Shown in pieces: positions 24,038-34,713 of a stretch of DNA of 64,000 nucleotides. The position numbers and the translations under genes are program-made. Location: the NCBI RefSeq assembly GCF_000730625.1, contig NZ_BBIT01000005.1:186001-250000 (forward strand). The letters are read 5' to 3'. Source of the stretch: Pseudomonas oryzihabitans NBRC 102199. Lineage in GTDB: Bacteria > Pseudomonadota > Gammaproteobacteria > Pseudomonadales > Pseudomonadaceae. The notes under the pieces are model-generated. The model was not told the origin of the DNA, did not search any database, and saw nothing but the letters and a program-made list of their open reading frames with translations. Numbering within the stretch: the first letter of the stretch is position 1; the number at the start of each line of letters is the position of its first letter.

Positions 24038-25270
24038 ATGACCGCCATACGTTTCGAACATGTCGATGTCATCTTCGGCAAGCAGAACAAGCGCGCCTTG
24101 GAGCTGCTCGACCAGGGCAAGGGTCGCAGCGAGATCCTCCAGGAGACCGGCCAGGTGCTGGGTGTCGAAGACGCCTGCCTGGAGGTCCAGAAGGGTGAGA
24201 TCTGCGTGCTGATGGGCCTGTCCGGCTCGGGCAAGTCCAGCCTGCTGCGCTGCATCAACGGCCTCAACACCGTGAGTCGCGGCAAGCTGCTGATCGAGCA
24301 CAAGGGCAGCGAGGTGGATATCGCCAACTGCTCGCCCGCGGTGCTCAAGGACATGCGCACCACCCGCATCGCCATGGTGTTCCAGAAGTTCGCCCTGATG
24401 CCCTGGCTGACCGTGGCCGAGAACGTCGGCTTCGGTCTGGAGATGCAGGGCCGCTCGGCCGCCGAGCGCAAGAAGCTGGTCGAGGAGAAGCTGGAGCTGG
24501 TCGGCCTGACCCAATGGCGCAACAAGAAGCCCGACTCCCTGTCCGGTGGCATGCAGCAGCGCGTCGGCCTGGCCCGCGCCCTGGCCATGGACGCCGACAT
24601 CCTGCTGATGGACGAGCCCTTCTCCGCTCTCGATCCGCTGATCCGCCAGCAGCTGCAGGACGAATTGCTGCAACTGCAGGCCAAGGTCAACAAGACCATC
24701 GTCTTCGTCAGCCACGACCTCGACGAAGCCCTCAAGATCGGCACCAACATCGCCATCATGAAGGACGGCCGCATCATCCAGCACGGTCGTCCCGAGGACA
24801 TCGTGCTCAATCCGGCGGACGAATACGTGCGCACCTTCGTCGCCCACACCAATCCGCTCAACGTGCTCAGCGGCTACAGCCTGATGCGCGGCCTGGACAA
24901 GTGCGGCCGCGAGGGCAACGAGATCTGCCTGGAGCGCAGCCACGACATCTGGCTGGCGCTGGACAACCAGACGGTCAAGGCGCTGCGCCGCGGCGGCGAG
25001 AGCCTGGCCCTGCAACGCTGGACCCCGGGCATGCCGATCAACAGCCTGCAACGCCAGCCGACCCTGGCACCGGCCGATATCCGTATGCGCGACGCCCTGG
25101 AGATCCGCTACCACACCGGGCACAAGCTGGTGCTGGAGACCGATGGCCGCGCCGTGGGCATCCTTGGTGACAAGGAGCTCTACCACGCCCTGCTGGGCAA
25201 GAACCTGGAAAAGGCCGGCGAAGACGTCGCCCCGCCCGCGGTCCGCTCCACCCTGTCCCAGGCGGGCTGA
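24038..25270 (+). CDS. cbcV: CbcV, choline/betaine/carnitine ABC transporter ATPase
   Basis: The 410-residue ATPase has Walker A GLSGSGKSS (about residue 60), Q-loop VFQKFALMPW, ABC signature LSGGMQQRVG (about 168), Walker B ILLMDEPFSALDP and the switch His in FVSHDLDEAL. An N-terminal extension (IRFEHVDVIFGKQNKRALEL) and a C-terminal regulatory region of about 120 residues fit the ProV/OpuAA type. It closes the cbcXWV unit. GC-rich hairpins downstream separate it from the convergent purU. Confidence 0.92.
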   Translation: MTAIRFEHVDVIFGKQNKRALELLDQGKGRSEILQETGQVLGVEDACLEVQKGEICVLMGLSGSGKSSLLRCINGLNTVSRGKLLIEHKGSEVDIANCSPAVLKDMRTTRIAMVFQKFALMPWLTVAENVGFGLEMQGRSAAERKKLVEEKLELVGLTQWRNKKPDSLSGGMQQRVGLARALAMDADILLMDEPFSALDPLIRQQLQDELLQLQAKVNKTIVFVSHDLDEALKIGTNIAIMKDGRIIQHGRPEDIVLNPADEYVRTFVAHTNPLNVLSGYSLMRGLDKCGREGNEICLERSHDIWLALDNQTVKALRRGGESLALQRWTPGMPINSLQRQPTLAPADIRMRDALEIRYHTGHKLVLETDGRAVGILGDKELYHALLGKNLEKAGEDVAPPAVRSTLSQAG

Positions 25271-25284
25271 CCGCCCGCCCCGCC

Positions 25285-25311
25285 ACCCGCCTCTCCGCTG
25301 CAGAGGCGGGT
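25285..25311 (+). terminator. Hairpin after cbcV
   Basis: Perfect 10-bp arms ACCCGCCTCT and AGAGGCGGGT enclose a 7-base loop, 14 bases after the cbcV stop. A second, imperfect long hairpin lies at about 25482-25527, closer to purU. No strong T tract follows either. The rest of the 275-base gap shows nothing else. Confidence 0.55.
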
Positions 25312-25545
25312 GCGCCCCTCTCCTGCTCCATCGCCGGCAGAGCCAGCAGGCTCGCCTGACCGGCTCCCGCCTCCCGTGCCCCTGAGCTACGCCTTTGACC
25401 CTGGCCAACAGACGCGCAGACGCCTTCCCCGGCAACGCCTGACGGTGCCGCCGAGCGACCAGGAGATGATCGAGGTAATACAAGGCAGGCGGGCTGCGAG
25501 CGCCTCGGCGCTCTCGCAGCCTGCCTGGAGAAGTAGTGGAAAACC

Positions 25546-26403
25546 CTAGAGCACCACCGTCCGCCCGGCGTTGAGGAAAACGCGGCGTTCCAGGTGATAG
25601 CCCACCGCCCGAGCCAGGGTCAGGCACTCGATGTCGCGGCCGCGGGCCACTAGGTCCTCGGCGTAGTGGGCATGGTCCACCGACTCGACGCCCTGGGCGA
25701 TGATGGGGCCTTCGTCCAGGTCGTTGTTGATGTAGTGCGCCGTGGCGCCCACCAGCTTGACGCCCTTGGCATAGGCCTGGTGATAGGGCCGCGCGCCCTT
25801 GAAGCCGGGCAGCAGCGAGTGGTGAATGTTGATCGCCCAGCCGTCGAGGCGACGGCACAGCTCGGGCGACAGCACCTGCATGTAGCGCGCGAGGATCACC
25901 AGCTCGGCACCGGTCTCCTGCAGCACCTGCCAGACCCTGGCCTCCTGGGCCGGCTTGTCCTGGGGATCCAGAGGGAAATGGTGATAGGGAATGCCGTGCC
26001 AGGCCGCCAGGGGCTCCAGATCCGGGTGGTTGGAGATCACCGCCACCACGTCCATGGGCAACTGGCCGATGCGCTGGCGATAGAGCAGGTCGTTGAGGCA
26101 GTGGTCGGCCTTGGAGACCATGATGGCGACCTTGGCACGATAGCCGGGTGGGGTCAGTTCGAAGGTCATGTCGAAGGGCGTGAAGCGCAGGTCCAGACCG
26201 ACGCGGAACAGGCCTTCGTTGAAGTCGCTGGGTACCTGGAATTCCACCCGGATGAAGAAGCGCTGGGCTTCACGGTCGTCGAAGCTGTGGTGCTGGGTGA
26301 CATAGCAGCCCTGCTCGAACAGATAGCGCGTGACCACGTCCACGGTGCCGAGGCGACTCGGGCTCTGGGCGGTGAGAATCCAGGTATCGGGCGTGCGGCT
26401 CAT
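25546..26403 (-). CDS. purU: Formyltetrahydrofolate deformylase PurU
   Basis: This 285-residue enzyme hydrolyses 10-formyl-THF to formate and THF. An N-terminal ACT domain (about residues 5-80) precedes the formyltransferase-like domain (about 88-280). Catalytic residues are seen in WAINIHHSLLPGFKGARPY (His) and HYINNDLDEGPII (Asp). It follows the soxBDAG genes on the same strand, after a terminator-like hairpin. Sarcosine oxidase produces one-carbon folate units, and PurU with GlyA disposes of them. This matches the purU2 gene in the P. aeruginosa sarcosine cluster. Confidence 0.92.
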   Translation of the reverse strand: MSRTPDTWILTAQSPSRLGTVDVVTRYLFEQGCYVTQHHSFDDREAQRFFIRVEFQVPSDFNEGLFRVGLDLRFTPFDMTFELTPPGYRAKVAIMVSKADHCLNDLLYRQRIGQLPMDVVAVISNHPDLEPLAAWHGIPYHHFPLDPQDKPAQEARVWQVLQETGAELVILARYMQVLSPELCRRLDGWAINIHHSLLPGFKGARPYHQAYAKGVKLVGATAHYINNDLDEGPIIAQGVESVDHAHYAEDLVARGRDIECLTLARAVGYHLERRVFLNAGRTVVL

Positions 26404-26442
26404 GATGAATTCCTTTGCATGGAGATTAAGCCAGAATCACAA

Positions 26443-26473
26443 AACCCGACCTGCGCCTCACGCAGGTCGGGTT
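26443..26473 (-). terminator. Hairpin terminator between soxG and purU
   Basis: Perfect 13-bp arms 26443-26455 and 26461-26473 enclose a 5-base loop; on the minus strand the hairpin is followed by TTTTG. It probably reduces read-through from soxG into purU. Confidence 0.7.
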
Positions 26474-26501
26474 CGAGAGAACGACTGGACGCAGCGACCG
26501 A

Positions 26502-27131
26502 TCAGGCCTCGATGCGCAGTCCGTACTCGGCGCTCGCGTCCTGCAGCCACAGCCAGACGTAGTCGGCGAAGCTGCGTCGCACCACCAGCTCCCAGGTGTC
26601 TTCCGCGGTATGGCGGATCATCAGCTGGGACTTGGCGAACACCGTCCCCACCGCCTTGCCCACCGGGAAGTTGCTCGGATGGACGTCGTAGGAGGTGGAC
26701 TTCATCAGCACTTCACGCACCTTGGGGCCCTTGAGCTCGACCAGGGTCTGGCCACCGCCGACGTTGACGATGGCGACATGGCGCTCGCCCAGGGCCTGGC
26801 GCAGGGCCTGCTCGGTAGCGAACTCGCTGCCACCGGGCACAACCAGCAGCCACTCGTCCGGGCCGAGCCACTGCAGCGAGCTCTCGCCCTTCTGGGTGAT
26901 TGCCAGCGGACCGGGCACTTCCAGGCCGACCACACTCTGCACCGCGCCAGTGAAGCCTTCGTCATGGGCGTCGCCACGGAGGACCAGATGCCCCAGCAGG
27001 GCCCGCTCGCGCAGGGTCACCCCGGCGGTGGCCGGGCCGCGGCCGGCGAGCTTGTTCAGCTCGGCGTGGAACAGCGGGGATTCGGCGCGCGCCGTGGCGG
27101 AGTATTGGTCGTAGACATTGATGTTGTTCAT
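26502..27131 (-). CDS. soxG: Sarcosine oxidase gamma subunit SoxG
   Basis: The 209-residue gamma subunit of heterotetrameric sarcosine oxidase starts at ATG 27131 behind GAGGA. It shows the YgfZ/GcvT-like fold motifs of this subunit: SLQWLGPDEWLLVVPGG, TLVELKGPKVREVL, DVHPSNFPVGKAVGTVFAK and RRSFADYVWLWLQDAS. It is the last gene of soxB-D-A-G. The complex oxidises sarcosine to glycine, passing the methyl carbon to THF. The neighbouring subunits are all present, so the complex should be complete. Confidence 0.92.
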   Translation of the reverse strand: MNNINVYDQYSATARAESPLFHAELNKLAGRGPATAGVTLRERALLGHLVLRGDAHDEGFTGAVQSVVGLEVPGPLAITQKGESSLQWLGPDEWLLVVPGGSEFATEQALRQALGERHVAIVNVGGGQTLVELKGPKVREVLMKSTSYDVHPSNFPVGKAVGTVFAKSQLMIRHTAEDTWELVVRRSFADYVWLWLQDASAEYGLRIEA

Positions 27132-27146
27132 GGGGCGCTATCCTCG

Positions 27147-30100
27147 TTAGGCGACGTTCTGCCGCTCACCCTTGGGGTCGTAGAACACCGGCGAGACGAT
27201 CTCGGCAGCGATGTAGCGGCCATCGGCCAGCGGGGCGTAGACGGTCTGGCCCATGCGGCCCAGGCCACCCTTGACCATGGCCATGGCGAAGCCGTAGCCC
27301 AGGGTCGCGCTGTGGTAGCTGGAGGTCACGTGACCGACCATGTCCATGGGGATCGGCTGGTTGCGCTCGAACACCAGTTGCGCCCCTTCCGGCAGGACGT
27401 CGCGGGCATCCAGGGGCTTGAGGCCGACCAGCTGCTTGCGATTCTCGCGGACGCAATCCTGGCGATGCATGCCGCGCTTGCCGATGAAGGAGAAGCTCTT
27501 GTTCAGGCTCACCGCCCAGCCCATGCCCAGGTCCTGGGGCGTGACCGAACCATCGGTGTCCTGCCCGATGATGATGAAGCCCTTCTCCGCCCGCAGCACG
27601 TGCATGGTCTCGGTGCCATAGGGGGTGAGGTCGAATTCCTTGCCCGCCGCGACCACCTGCTCCAGCACGCCCATGGCGTAGTTGGCCGGTACGTTGATCT
27701 CGTAGGAGAGTTCGCCGGTGAAGGAGATGCGGAACACCCGCGCCGGTACCCCGCCCACCTGGCCTTCCTTCCAGGCCATGAAGGGGAAGGCGGCGTTGTC
27801 CAGATCGATGTCGGTCAGCTTGGCCAGCAACTTGCGGCTGTTGGGACCGGACAGGGTCAGGGTCGCCCAGTGGTCGGTGACCGAGGTGAAGTACACCTCC
27901 AGCTCCGGCCATTCGGTCTGGTGGTACAGCTCCAGCCATTCGAAGACGCGCGCGGCGCCGCCGGTGGTGGTGGTCATCAGGAAGTGGTTGTCGGCGAGAC
28001 AGGCGGTGACGCCATCGTCGAAGACCATACCGTCTTCCTTGCACATCAGGCCGTAGCGCGCCTTGCCGATGTCCAGCTTGGTCCAGGCGTTGGTGTAGAC
28101 GCGGTTGAGGAACTCCCGCGCATCCTTGCCCTGGATGTCGATCTTGCCCAGGGTCGAGGCGTCGAGCAGGCCGACGCTGCGGCGCACGGCCAGGCACTCG
28201 CGATTGACCGCGGCGTGCAGGTCCTCGCCCGCCTTGGGGAAGTACCAGGGACGCTTCCACTGGCCGACGTCCTCGAACAGGGCGCCCTGCTTGAGGTGCC
28301 AGGCGTGCAGCGCGGTGTAGCGCTTGGGCTCGAACAGGGCACCGCAATGGCGACCAGCGATGGCGCCAAAGGTCACCGGTGTGTAGTTCGGGCGGAACAT
28401 GGTGGTGCCGACTTCCGGGATGGCCTTGCTCTGCACCCGGGCGGCGATGGCCAGGCCATTGATGTTGCCCAGCTTGCCCTGGTCGGTGCCAAAGCCCATG
28501 GCGGTGTAGCGCTTGACGTGCTCGATGGACTCGAAGCCCTCGCGGCAGGCCAGCTCGATGCCGGCGGCGGTCACGTCGTTCTGCAGGTCGACGAATTGCT
28601 TGGGGGCACGCGACGACGGCTTGTCGTGGGGCACCTGGAACAGCGCCAGACTCGGCTCTTCCTGACGGAATTCAGCCTGGGGCAGCTCGCCGCTGACCAC
28701 CTTGGCACCGGCTTCGGCCGCGGCGGTGGCGCCGGCCTCGAAACCGTCGGCCAGGACATCGCCCAGGGCGAAGACGCCATTCACGCCACCGGCGCAGAGG
28801 CGCTTCTGCGGCGCCGGACCGGGCACGAAGGCCTGGATGTCATCGCGCCACAGCGGACGACCGCCCAGGTGCGAGGCCAGGTGGACCACCGGGCTGTAGC
28901 CGCCGGAGGTGGCGATGAGGTCGCAATCGAGCCACTCGCCGCCACCCAGGGTACGGAAGGCGGTCAGATCGATGGTGGCGATCTTGGCGCCGGTCACCCG
29001 GGTATTGCCGCGGGCTTCGCTGACGGCGGTACCGCCCATGACGCGCACGCCACGCTTGCGCACTTCCTCGACCCAGGCGCCGCGGGGATTGGGGCGCGCA
29101 TCGGCGACTGCCACTACCTGGCGACCGGCTTCGAGCCAGTCCAGGGCCACGCGGTAGGCGTAATCGTTGTTGGTGGACAGCACCAGGCGCTGACCCGGGG
29201 CCACCGCATAGCGACGGATGTAGGTGGACACGGCGCCGGCCACCATGTTGCCCGGCAGGTCGTTGTTGGCGTACACCAGCGGCCGCTCGTGGGCGCCGGT
29301 GGCCAGCACCACGCGGGTGGCGCGGACGCGGTGCAGGCGCTGACGCACCTGGCCATGGGGCGCGCGATCACCCAGGTGATCGGTGAGTCGCTCGTGGATG
29401 GTGAGGAAGTTGTGGTCGTGGTAGCCGTTGACCGTGGCGCGCGGCAGCAGCACCACGTTGTCCAGGCCCTGCAGCTCGGCCACGGCCTTGGCGGCCCAGT
29501 CGGCGGCCGGGGCGCCGTCGAGCCGCTCGCGGCTGTCCAGCAGGCTGCCACCGAATTCTTCCTGTTCGTCGGCCAGGATCACCCGGGCGCCGCTGCGACC
29601 GGCGGCCAGGGCGGCGGCCAGACCGGCGGCGCCACCACCCACCACCAGCACGTCGCAGTGCTGGTTGAAGTTGTCGTAGGTATCCGGATCGACCTGGGTC
29701 GGCGCCCGGCCGAGGCCGGCGGCCTTGCGGATGTACTTCTCGTAGGTCATCCACAGGTTCTGCGGATACATGAAGGTCTTGTAGTAGAACCCGGGCGGCA
29801 TCATCTTGCCGCCGACCTTGCCGAGGATGCCCATGAGGTCGTTGTTGACGCTCGGCCAGCCGTTGGTGCTGGCGGAGACCAGGCCCTGGTACAGCGCCTG
29901 CTGGGTGGCCCGCACGTTGGGCACCTGGGTGGCCTCGGTGGCGCCGATCTGCATGATGGCGTTGGGTTCTTCGGCACCGGCGGCGACGATGCCGCGCGGC
30001 CGGGAGTACTTGAAGCTGCGGCCGATCACGTCGACGCCGTTGGCCAGCAGGGCCGAGGCCAGGGTGTCACCCTTGAAGCCCTGGTAGGTCTGACCGTTGA

Positions 30101-30167
30101 AGGTGAAGGTGATGGCCTGGCTGCGGTCCAGGCGACCGCCCTGGGTGAGTCGATGGACCTGGCTCAT
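27147..30167 (-). CDS. soxA: Sarcosine oxidase alpha subunit SoxA
   Basis: This 1006-residue subunit starts at ATG 30167, overlapping the soxD TGA. It has an N-terminal ferredoxin-like 2Fe-2S-type fold (about residues 14-95, FTFNGQTYQGFKGDTLASAL). An NAD-binding Rossmann part follows near residue 170 (VLVVGGGAAGLAAALAAGRS). A FAD/NAD-binding middle region comes next. The C-terminal aminomethyltransferase (GCV_T) domain begins at about residue 620 (GLLDASTLGKIDIQGKDARE and later GELSYEINVP). It binds NAD and THF in the complex. Its length is standard for the family. Confidence 0.95.
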   Translation of the reverse strand: MSQVHRLTQGGRLDRSQAITFTFNGQTYQGFKGDTLASALLANGVDVIGRSFKYSRPRGIVAAGAEEPNAIMQIGATEATQVPNVRATQQALYQGLVSASTNGWPSVNNDLMGILGKVGGKMMPPGFYYKTFMYPQNLWMTYEKYIRKAAGLGRAPTQVDPDTYDNFNQHCDVLVVGGGAAGLAAALAAGRSGARVILADEQEEFGGSLLDSRERLDGAPAADWAAKAVAELQGLDNVVLLPRATVNGYHDHNFLTIHERLTDHLGDRAPHGQVRQRLHRVRATRVVLATGAHERPLVYANNDLPGNMVAGAVSTYIRRYAVAPGQRLVLSTNNDYAYRVALDWLEAGRQVVAVADARPNPRGAWVEEVRKRGVRVMGGTAVSEARGNTRVTGAKIATIDLTAFRTLGGGEWLDCDLIATSGGYSPVVHLASHLGGRPLWRDDIQAFVPGPAPQKRLCAGGVNGVFALGDVLADGFEAGATAAAEAGAKVVSGELPQAEFRQEEPSLALFQVPHDKPSSRAPKQFVDLQNDVTAAGIELACREGFESIEHVKRYTAMGFGTDQGKLGNINGLAIAARVQSKAIPEVGTTMFRPNYTPVTFGAIAGRHCGALFEPKRYTALHAWHLKQGALFEDVGQWKRPWYFPKAGEDLHAAVNRECLAVRRSVGLLDASTLGKIDIQGKDAREFLNRVYTNAWTKLDIGKARYGLMCKEDGMVFDDGVTACLADNHFLMTTTTGGAARVFEWLELYHQTEWPELEVYFTSVTDHWATLTLSGPNSRKLLAKLTDIDLDNAAFPFMAWKEGQVGGVPARVFRISFTGELSYEINVPANYAMGVLEQVVAAGKEFDLTPYGTETMHVLRAEKGFIIIGQDTDGSVTPQDLGMGWAVSLNKSFSFIGKRGMHRQDCVRENRKQLVGLKPLDARDVLPEGAQLVFERNQPIPMDMVGHVTSSYHSATLGYGFAMAMVKGGLGRMGQTVYAPLADGRYIAAEIVSPVFYDPKGERQNVA

Positions 30168-30463
30168 GTGCGCTCTCCTCGCTCGGCGGTGAAGCGGGGT
30201 TGCTCGCCGATCGGATAGGTTTCGAGAATTTCGTAGGTCTCGGTGTTACGGGTCGCGTTGAAGTACTGGCGGCAGCCCGAAGCGTGGACCCACAGCTCGT
30301 GACGCAGGCCGCGCGGGTTGTCGCGGAAGAACATGTAATCGCCCCACTCCGCGTCGCTGCAGGCCTCGGGATCCAGCGGACGCGGGATGTGCGCCTCGCC
30401 GGCGGCGTGGAATTCTTCTTCGGAGCGCAGTTCCCCGCAGTGGGGACAATGGATGTACAACAT
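30164..30463 (-). CDS. soxD: Sarcosine oxidase delta subunit SoxD
   Basis: This 99-residue zinc-ribbon subunit begins MLYIHCPHCGELRSEEEF at ATG 30463 and has a second metal-binding part around HASGCRQYFNATRNT. The first Cys pair (CPHC) with the later His/Cys residues binds zinc. It ends by overlapping the soxA start (ATGA). The order soxB-D-A-G is the classical one. A longer in-frame extension upstream runs through soxB in the wrong frame and is not real. Confidence 0.93.
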   Translation of the reverse strand: MLYIHCPHCGELRSEEEFHAAGEAHIPRPLDPEACSDAEWGDYMFFRDNPRGLRHELWVHASGCRQYFNATRNTETYEILETYPIGEQPRFTAERGERT

Positions 30464-30474
30464 GCTCGGGCTCC

Positions 30475-31725
30475 TTAGTGCGCGACGGCCGCTGCGCCGT
30501 GTTCGTCGATCAGCGCGCCGGTGTGGAAACGGTCGATGGAGAAGGGCTTGGCCAGCGGATGCATCTCGCCGGAGGCCAGGGACGCCGCGAAAACGTTGCC
30601 CGAGCCGGGGGTGGCCTTGAAGCCGCCGGTACCCCAGCCGCAGTTGAAGAACAGATTTTCCACCGGGGTCTTGGAAATGATCGGGCAGGCGTCGGGCGAG
30701 GTGTCGACGATGCCGCCCCACTGGCGGTTCATGCGCACCCGCGAGAGGATCGGGAACATCTCGACGATGGCCTGCAGGGTGTGCTCGATCACCGGGTAGG
30801 AGCCGCGCTGGCCGTAGCCGACCCAGCTGTCGATACCGGCGCCGATCACCAGGTCGCCCTTGTCGGACTGGCTGATGTAGCCGTGCACCGCGTTGGACAT
30901 GATGACGCTGTCGATGATGGGCTTGATCGGCTCGGACACCAGCGCCTGCAGCGGGTGGGATTCCAGCGGCAGGCGGAAGCCGGCCAGCTTGGCCATGTGC
31001 CCGGAATTGCCGGCGGTGACCACGCCGACGCGGCGGGCGCCAATGAAGCCACGGTTGGTTTCCACGCCAATCACCTTGCCGTCCTGCTTGCGGAAGCCGG
31101 TGACCTCGGTCTGCTGAATCAGGTCCACGCCCAGGGCGTCGGCGGCGCGGGCGAAGCCCCAGGCCACGGCATCGTGACGGGCCACGCCGCCGCGGCGCTG
31201 CACGGTGGCACCGAAGATCGGGTAGCGGGTGTTCTTGCTGCAGTCGAGGTAGGGGATCTCTTCGGCCACCTGGCGGGTGTCGAGCAGTTCGCCATCCACG
31301 CCGTTCAAGCGGTTGGCGCTGACCCGGCGCTCGGAATCGCGCATGTCCTGCAGGGTGTGACAGAGGTTGTAGACGCCGCGCTGGGAGAACATGACGTTGT
31401 AGTTGAGGTCCTGGGACAGGCCTTCCCACAGCTTCATGGCGTGCTCATAGAGGTGCGCCGATTCGTCCCACAGGTAGTTGGAGCGGACGATGGTGGTGTT
31501 GCGCGCGGTGTTGCCGCCGCCCAGCCAGCCTTTCTCGATCACCGCGACGTTCTTCACGCCGAATTGCTTGGCGAGATAGTAGGCGGTGGCCAGGCCGTGA
31601 CCGCCACCGCCGACGATGACCACGTCGTACACCGGCTTGGGCGTCGGGGTGCGCCACATCCGCTGCCAGTTCTCGTGATGGCTCAGGGAGTGCTTGAAGA
31701 GGCCGAAGCCGGAATAGCGTTGCAT
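30475..31725 (-). CDS. soxB: Sarcosine oxidase beta subunit SoxB
   Basis: The 416-residue catalytic flavoprotein subunit starts at ATG 31725 behind AGGAG. It has a DAO-type FAD site [19 protein letters not shown] (about residue 34), [16 protein letters not shown], and [18 protein letters not shown], which contains the His position used for covalent FMN in this family. Near the C-terminus is [17 protein letters not shown]. It oxidises sarcosine to glycine with transfer of the methyl group to folate. It lies downstream of glyA with a small hairpin between them. Confidence 0.95.
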   Translation of the reverse strand: MQRYSGFGLFKHSLSHHENWQRMWRTPTPKPVYDVVIVGGGGHGLATAYYLAKQFGVKNVAVIEKGWLGGGNTARNTTIVRSNYLWDESAHLYEHAMKLWEGLSQDLNYNVMFSQRGVYNLCHTLQDMRDSERRVSANRLNGVDGELLDTRQVAEEIPYLDCSKNTRYPIFGATVQRRGGVARHDAVAWGFARAADALGVDLIQQTEVTGFRKQDGKVIGVETNRGFIGARRVGVVTAGNSGHMAKLAGFRLPLESHPLQALVSEPIKPIIDSVIMSNAVHGYISQSDKGDLVIGAGIDSWVGYGQRGSYPVIEHTLQAIVEMFPILSRVRMNRQWGGIVDTSPDACPIISKTPVENLFFNCGWGTGGFKATPGSGNVFAASLASGEMHPLAKPFSIDRFHTGALIDEHGAAAVAH

Positions 31726-31747
31726 CTGGAGACTCCTGCAGACGACG

Positions 31748-31773
31748 CCCCTTTCCGCAAAGGGGGAAAGGGG
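31748..31773 (-). repeat. Intercistronic hairpin between glyA and soxB
   Basis: 9-bp arms CCCCTTTCC (31748-31756) and GGAAAGGGG (31765-31773) have an 8-base loop in the 79-base gap between the two genes. There is no T tract on either strand, so mRNA processing or stabilisation is more likely than termination. Confidence 0.45.
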
Positions 31774-31804
31774 TTGGATAAGGGTTGCGTCAGGCGCGTG
31801 GCGA

Positions 31805-33058
<1,254 letters not shown>

Positions 33059-33166
33059 CGCGGCGCTCCTAAAGTCTGTGGCGGTGAAAACCACCCCCCT
33101 TGGCCGCGATGGTAGGCCCGGCCCCAGACCCCAAGATGCCTGTTTACGCCCCGGGCCGGCGCGTTT

Positions 33167-33172
33167 GCGACA
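33167..33172 (-). promoter_or_regulatory. Single TGTCGC box upstream of glyA-sox
   Basis: TGTCGC reads on the minus strand 109-114 bases upstream of the glyA start. It matches the half-site at the gbdR/cbcX region, and the sox genes are known GbdR targets. A second half-site 20 bp away is not evident, so the call is weak. Confidence 0.25.
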
Positions 33173-33273
33173 GCCACTCAACGGCCGAGTTCTGCCGTTC
33201 GCCGGGTGCCATCAAGTCGCCCCGATCCGCGCCGATAGGCTGACTACCTCTCCCCCGGCCAGCGAGTTCTGCC

Positions 33274-34632
33274 ATGTTCAATGCGCACCACAAGAAGACC
33301 ATCGCTCGGCTGGAGGCCGAGTTGCACGCCAACCAGGGCCTGACCCAGGCGCTGGAGCGGTCCATGGCGGTGATCGAGTTCGATCCCGACGGTACCGTCC
33401 TGCGTGCCAACGACAACTTTCTCCGCCTGACCGGCTATCGTGCCGACACCCTGGTCGGTCAGCACCATCGCCGGCTCTGTCCGGCCAACGTGGTGCAGGG
33501 TCGCGACTATGGCGATTTCTGGGCCCGCCTCAAGCGCGGCGATTTCGTTTCCGGCACTTTCCACCGCCTGGACGCCCAGGGCCGTACCCTCTGGCTGGAA
33601 GCCAGCTACAACCCGGTGCCCGACAGCAGCGGCAGGATCGCCAAGGTGGTGAAGTACGCCCTCGACGTCACCGCCCAGGTCGAGCGCGACAGCGAAGCCC
33701 AGAGCAACCTCAAGGCCTTGGACCGCGCCCTTGCGCGCATCGAATTCGACCTGGACGGGCGCATCCTCACGGCCAACGACAATTTCCTGGCCACCCTGGG
33801 CTACAGCCTAAAGGAGATCCAGGGCCAGCAGCATCGCCTGTTCTGCGAGCCGGCCCTGGTCAATAGCAGTGAATACGCCGACTTCTGGCGCCGCCTCAAT
33901 GCCGGCGAGTTCTTTCGCGGCCAGTTCAAGCGGCTGGGTAAGCACGGCCGGGTGGTCTGGCTGGAGGCGAGCTACAACCCGGTGTACGACGCCACCGGTC
34001 GGCTATACAAGGTGGTCAAGTACGCCAGCGACATAAGCGAGCGGGTGGAAAAGCACGAAAGCGACAGCCGCAGCGCCTCGCGGGCCTATCACATCTCCGC
34101 CGAGACCGAGAAGGTCGCCGAGCACGGCACCCGGATCATCCAGGCGGCCGCCGGCGAGATGCGCGAGATCGCCCACAACGTCAGCGCCTCCGCCGAGGTG
34201 ATCGGCCAGCTGGGACAGCGCTCCGAGCAGATCACCGCCATCGTCAACACCATCCGCGGCATCGCCGACCAGACCAACCTGCTGGCGCTCAACGCCGCCA
34301 TCGAGGCCGCGCGCGCCGGTGACCAGGGGCGTGGCTTCGCCGTGGTCGCCGACGAGGTCCGCCAGCTGGCGGGACGTACCAGCAGCGCCACGGCGGAAAT
34401 CGCCGAGATGATCGGGCGGATCCTGAGCGAGACCCAGCAGGCGGTCGCCAGCATGGAAAGCACCCAGGGTCGAGCGGTCAAGGGCGTCGAGCTGGCCGAC
34501 CAGGCCGGTGCGGTGATCGTGCAGATCCGCGATGGGGCCAGCGACGCCGTGGAAGCCGTGAGCATGTTCGCCAGCAAGCTGGACGAATCCGAGGTGATTC
34601 CCAAGGGCGCGCGCAACTGGGTGGGGCATTGA
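33274..34632 (+). CDS. Soluble PAS-PAS methyl-accepting chemotaxis protein (BdlA/Aer-like)
   Basis: The 452-residue protein has two PAS domains, about residues 25-125 ([20 protein letters not shown]) and 147-250 ([20 protein letters not shown]), each ending in a PAC motif (WLEASYNPV). The MCP signalling domain follows, with the hairpin tip [20 protein letters not shown] near residue 335. No membrane span is present, so it is cytosolic. This layout matches BdlA-type proteins of Pseudomonas that link redox or nutrient signals to biofilm dispersal. Cofactor binding (FAD or haem) is possible but not shown. It is divergent from glyA and stands alone. Confidence 0.88.
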   Translation: MFNAHHKKTIARLEAELHANQGLTQALERSMAVIEFDPDGTVLRANDNFLRLTGYRADTLVGQHHRRLCPANVVQGRDYGDFWARLKRGDFVSGTFHRLDAQGRTLWLEASYNPVPDSSGRIAKVVKYALDVTAQVERDSEAQSNLKALDRALARIEFDLDGRILTANDNFLATLGYSLKEIQGQQHRLFCEPALVNSSEYADFWRRLNAGEFFRGQFKRLGKHGRVVWLEASYNPVYDATGRLYKVVKYASDISERVEKHESDSRSASRAYHISAETEKVAEHGTRIIQAAAGEMREIAHNVSASAEVIGQLGQRSEQITAIVNTIRGIADQTNLLALNAAIEAARAGDQGRGFAVVADEVRQLAGRTSSATAEIAEMIGRILSETQQAVASMESTQGRAVKGVELADQAGAVIVQIRDGASDAVEAVSMFASKLDESEVIPKGARNWVGH

Positions 34633-34642
34633 GGCCGCGGCC

Positions 34643-34656
34643 TTGATTGGGATCAA
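34643..34656 (+). promoter_or_regulatory. Perfect ANR/FNR box upstream of the universal stress protein gene
   Basis: TTGATTGGGATCAA matches TTGAT-N4-ATCAA exactly. Its centre is about 41 bases upstream of a start predicted from the -10-like TAGCAT at 34678-34683, the distance of class II FNR/ANR activation. This fits induction under low oxygen. Confidence 0.8.
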
Positions 34657-34713
34657 GCGTCCCTGACAGCCAGGGTCTAGCATGAAGGCATACCCCTCTC
34701 GTGGAGATGCCCC

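Noticed and set aside
23195-25858. 887-codon minus-strand open frame opposite cbcW and cbcV
   Set aside because: It covers strong ABC transporter genes on the other strand and has no recognisable protein features.
26610-30218. Very long plus-strand open frame (1202 codons) opposite soxG-soxA-soxD
   Set aside because: It is antisense to clear sox genes. Its composition is Val/Gly/Leu/His-rich with no domain, the usual mirror of high-GC coding DNA.
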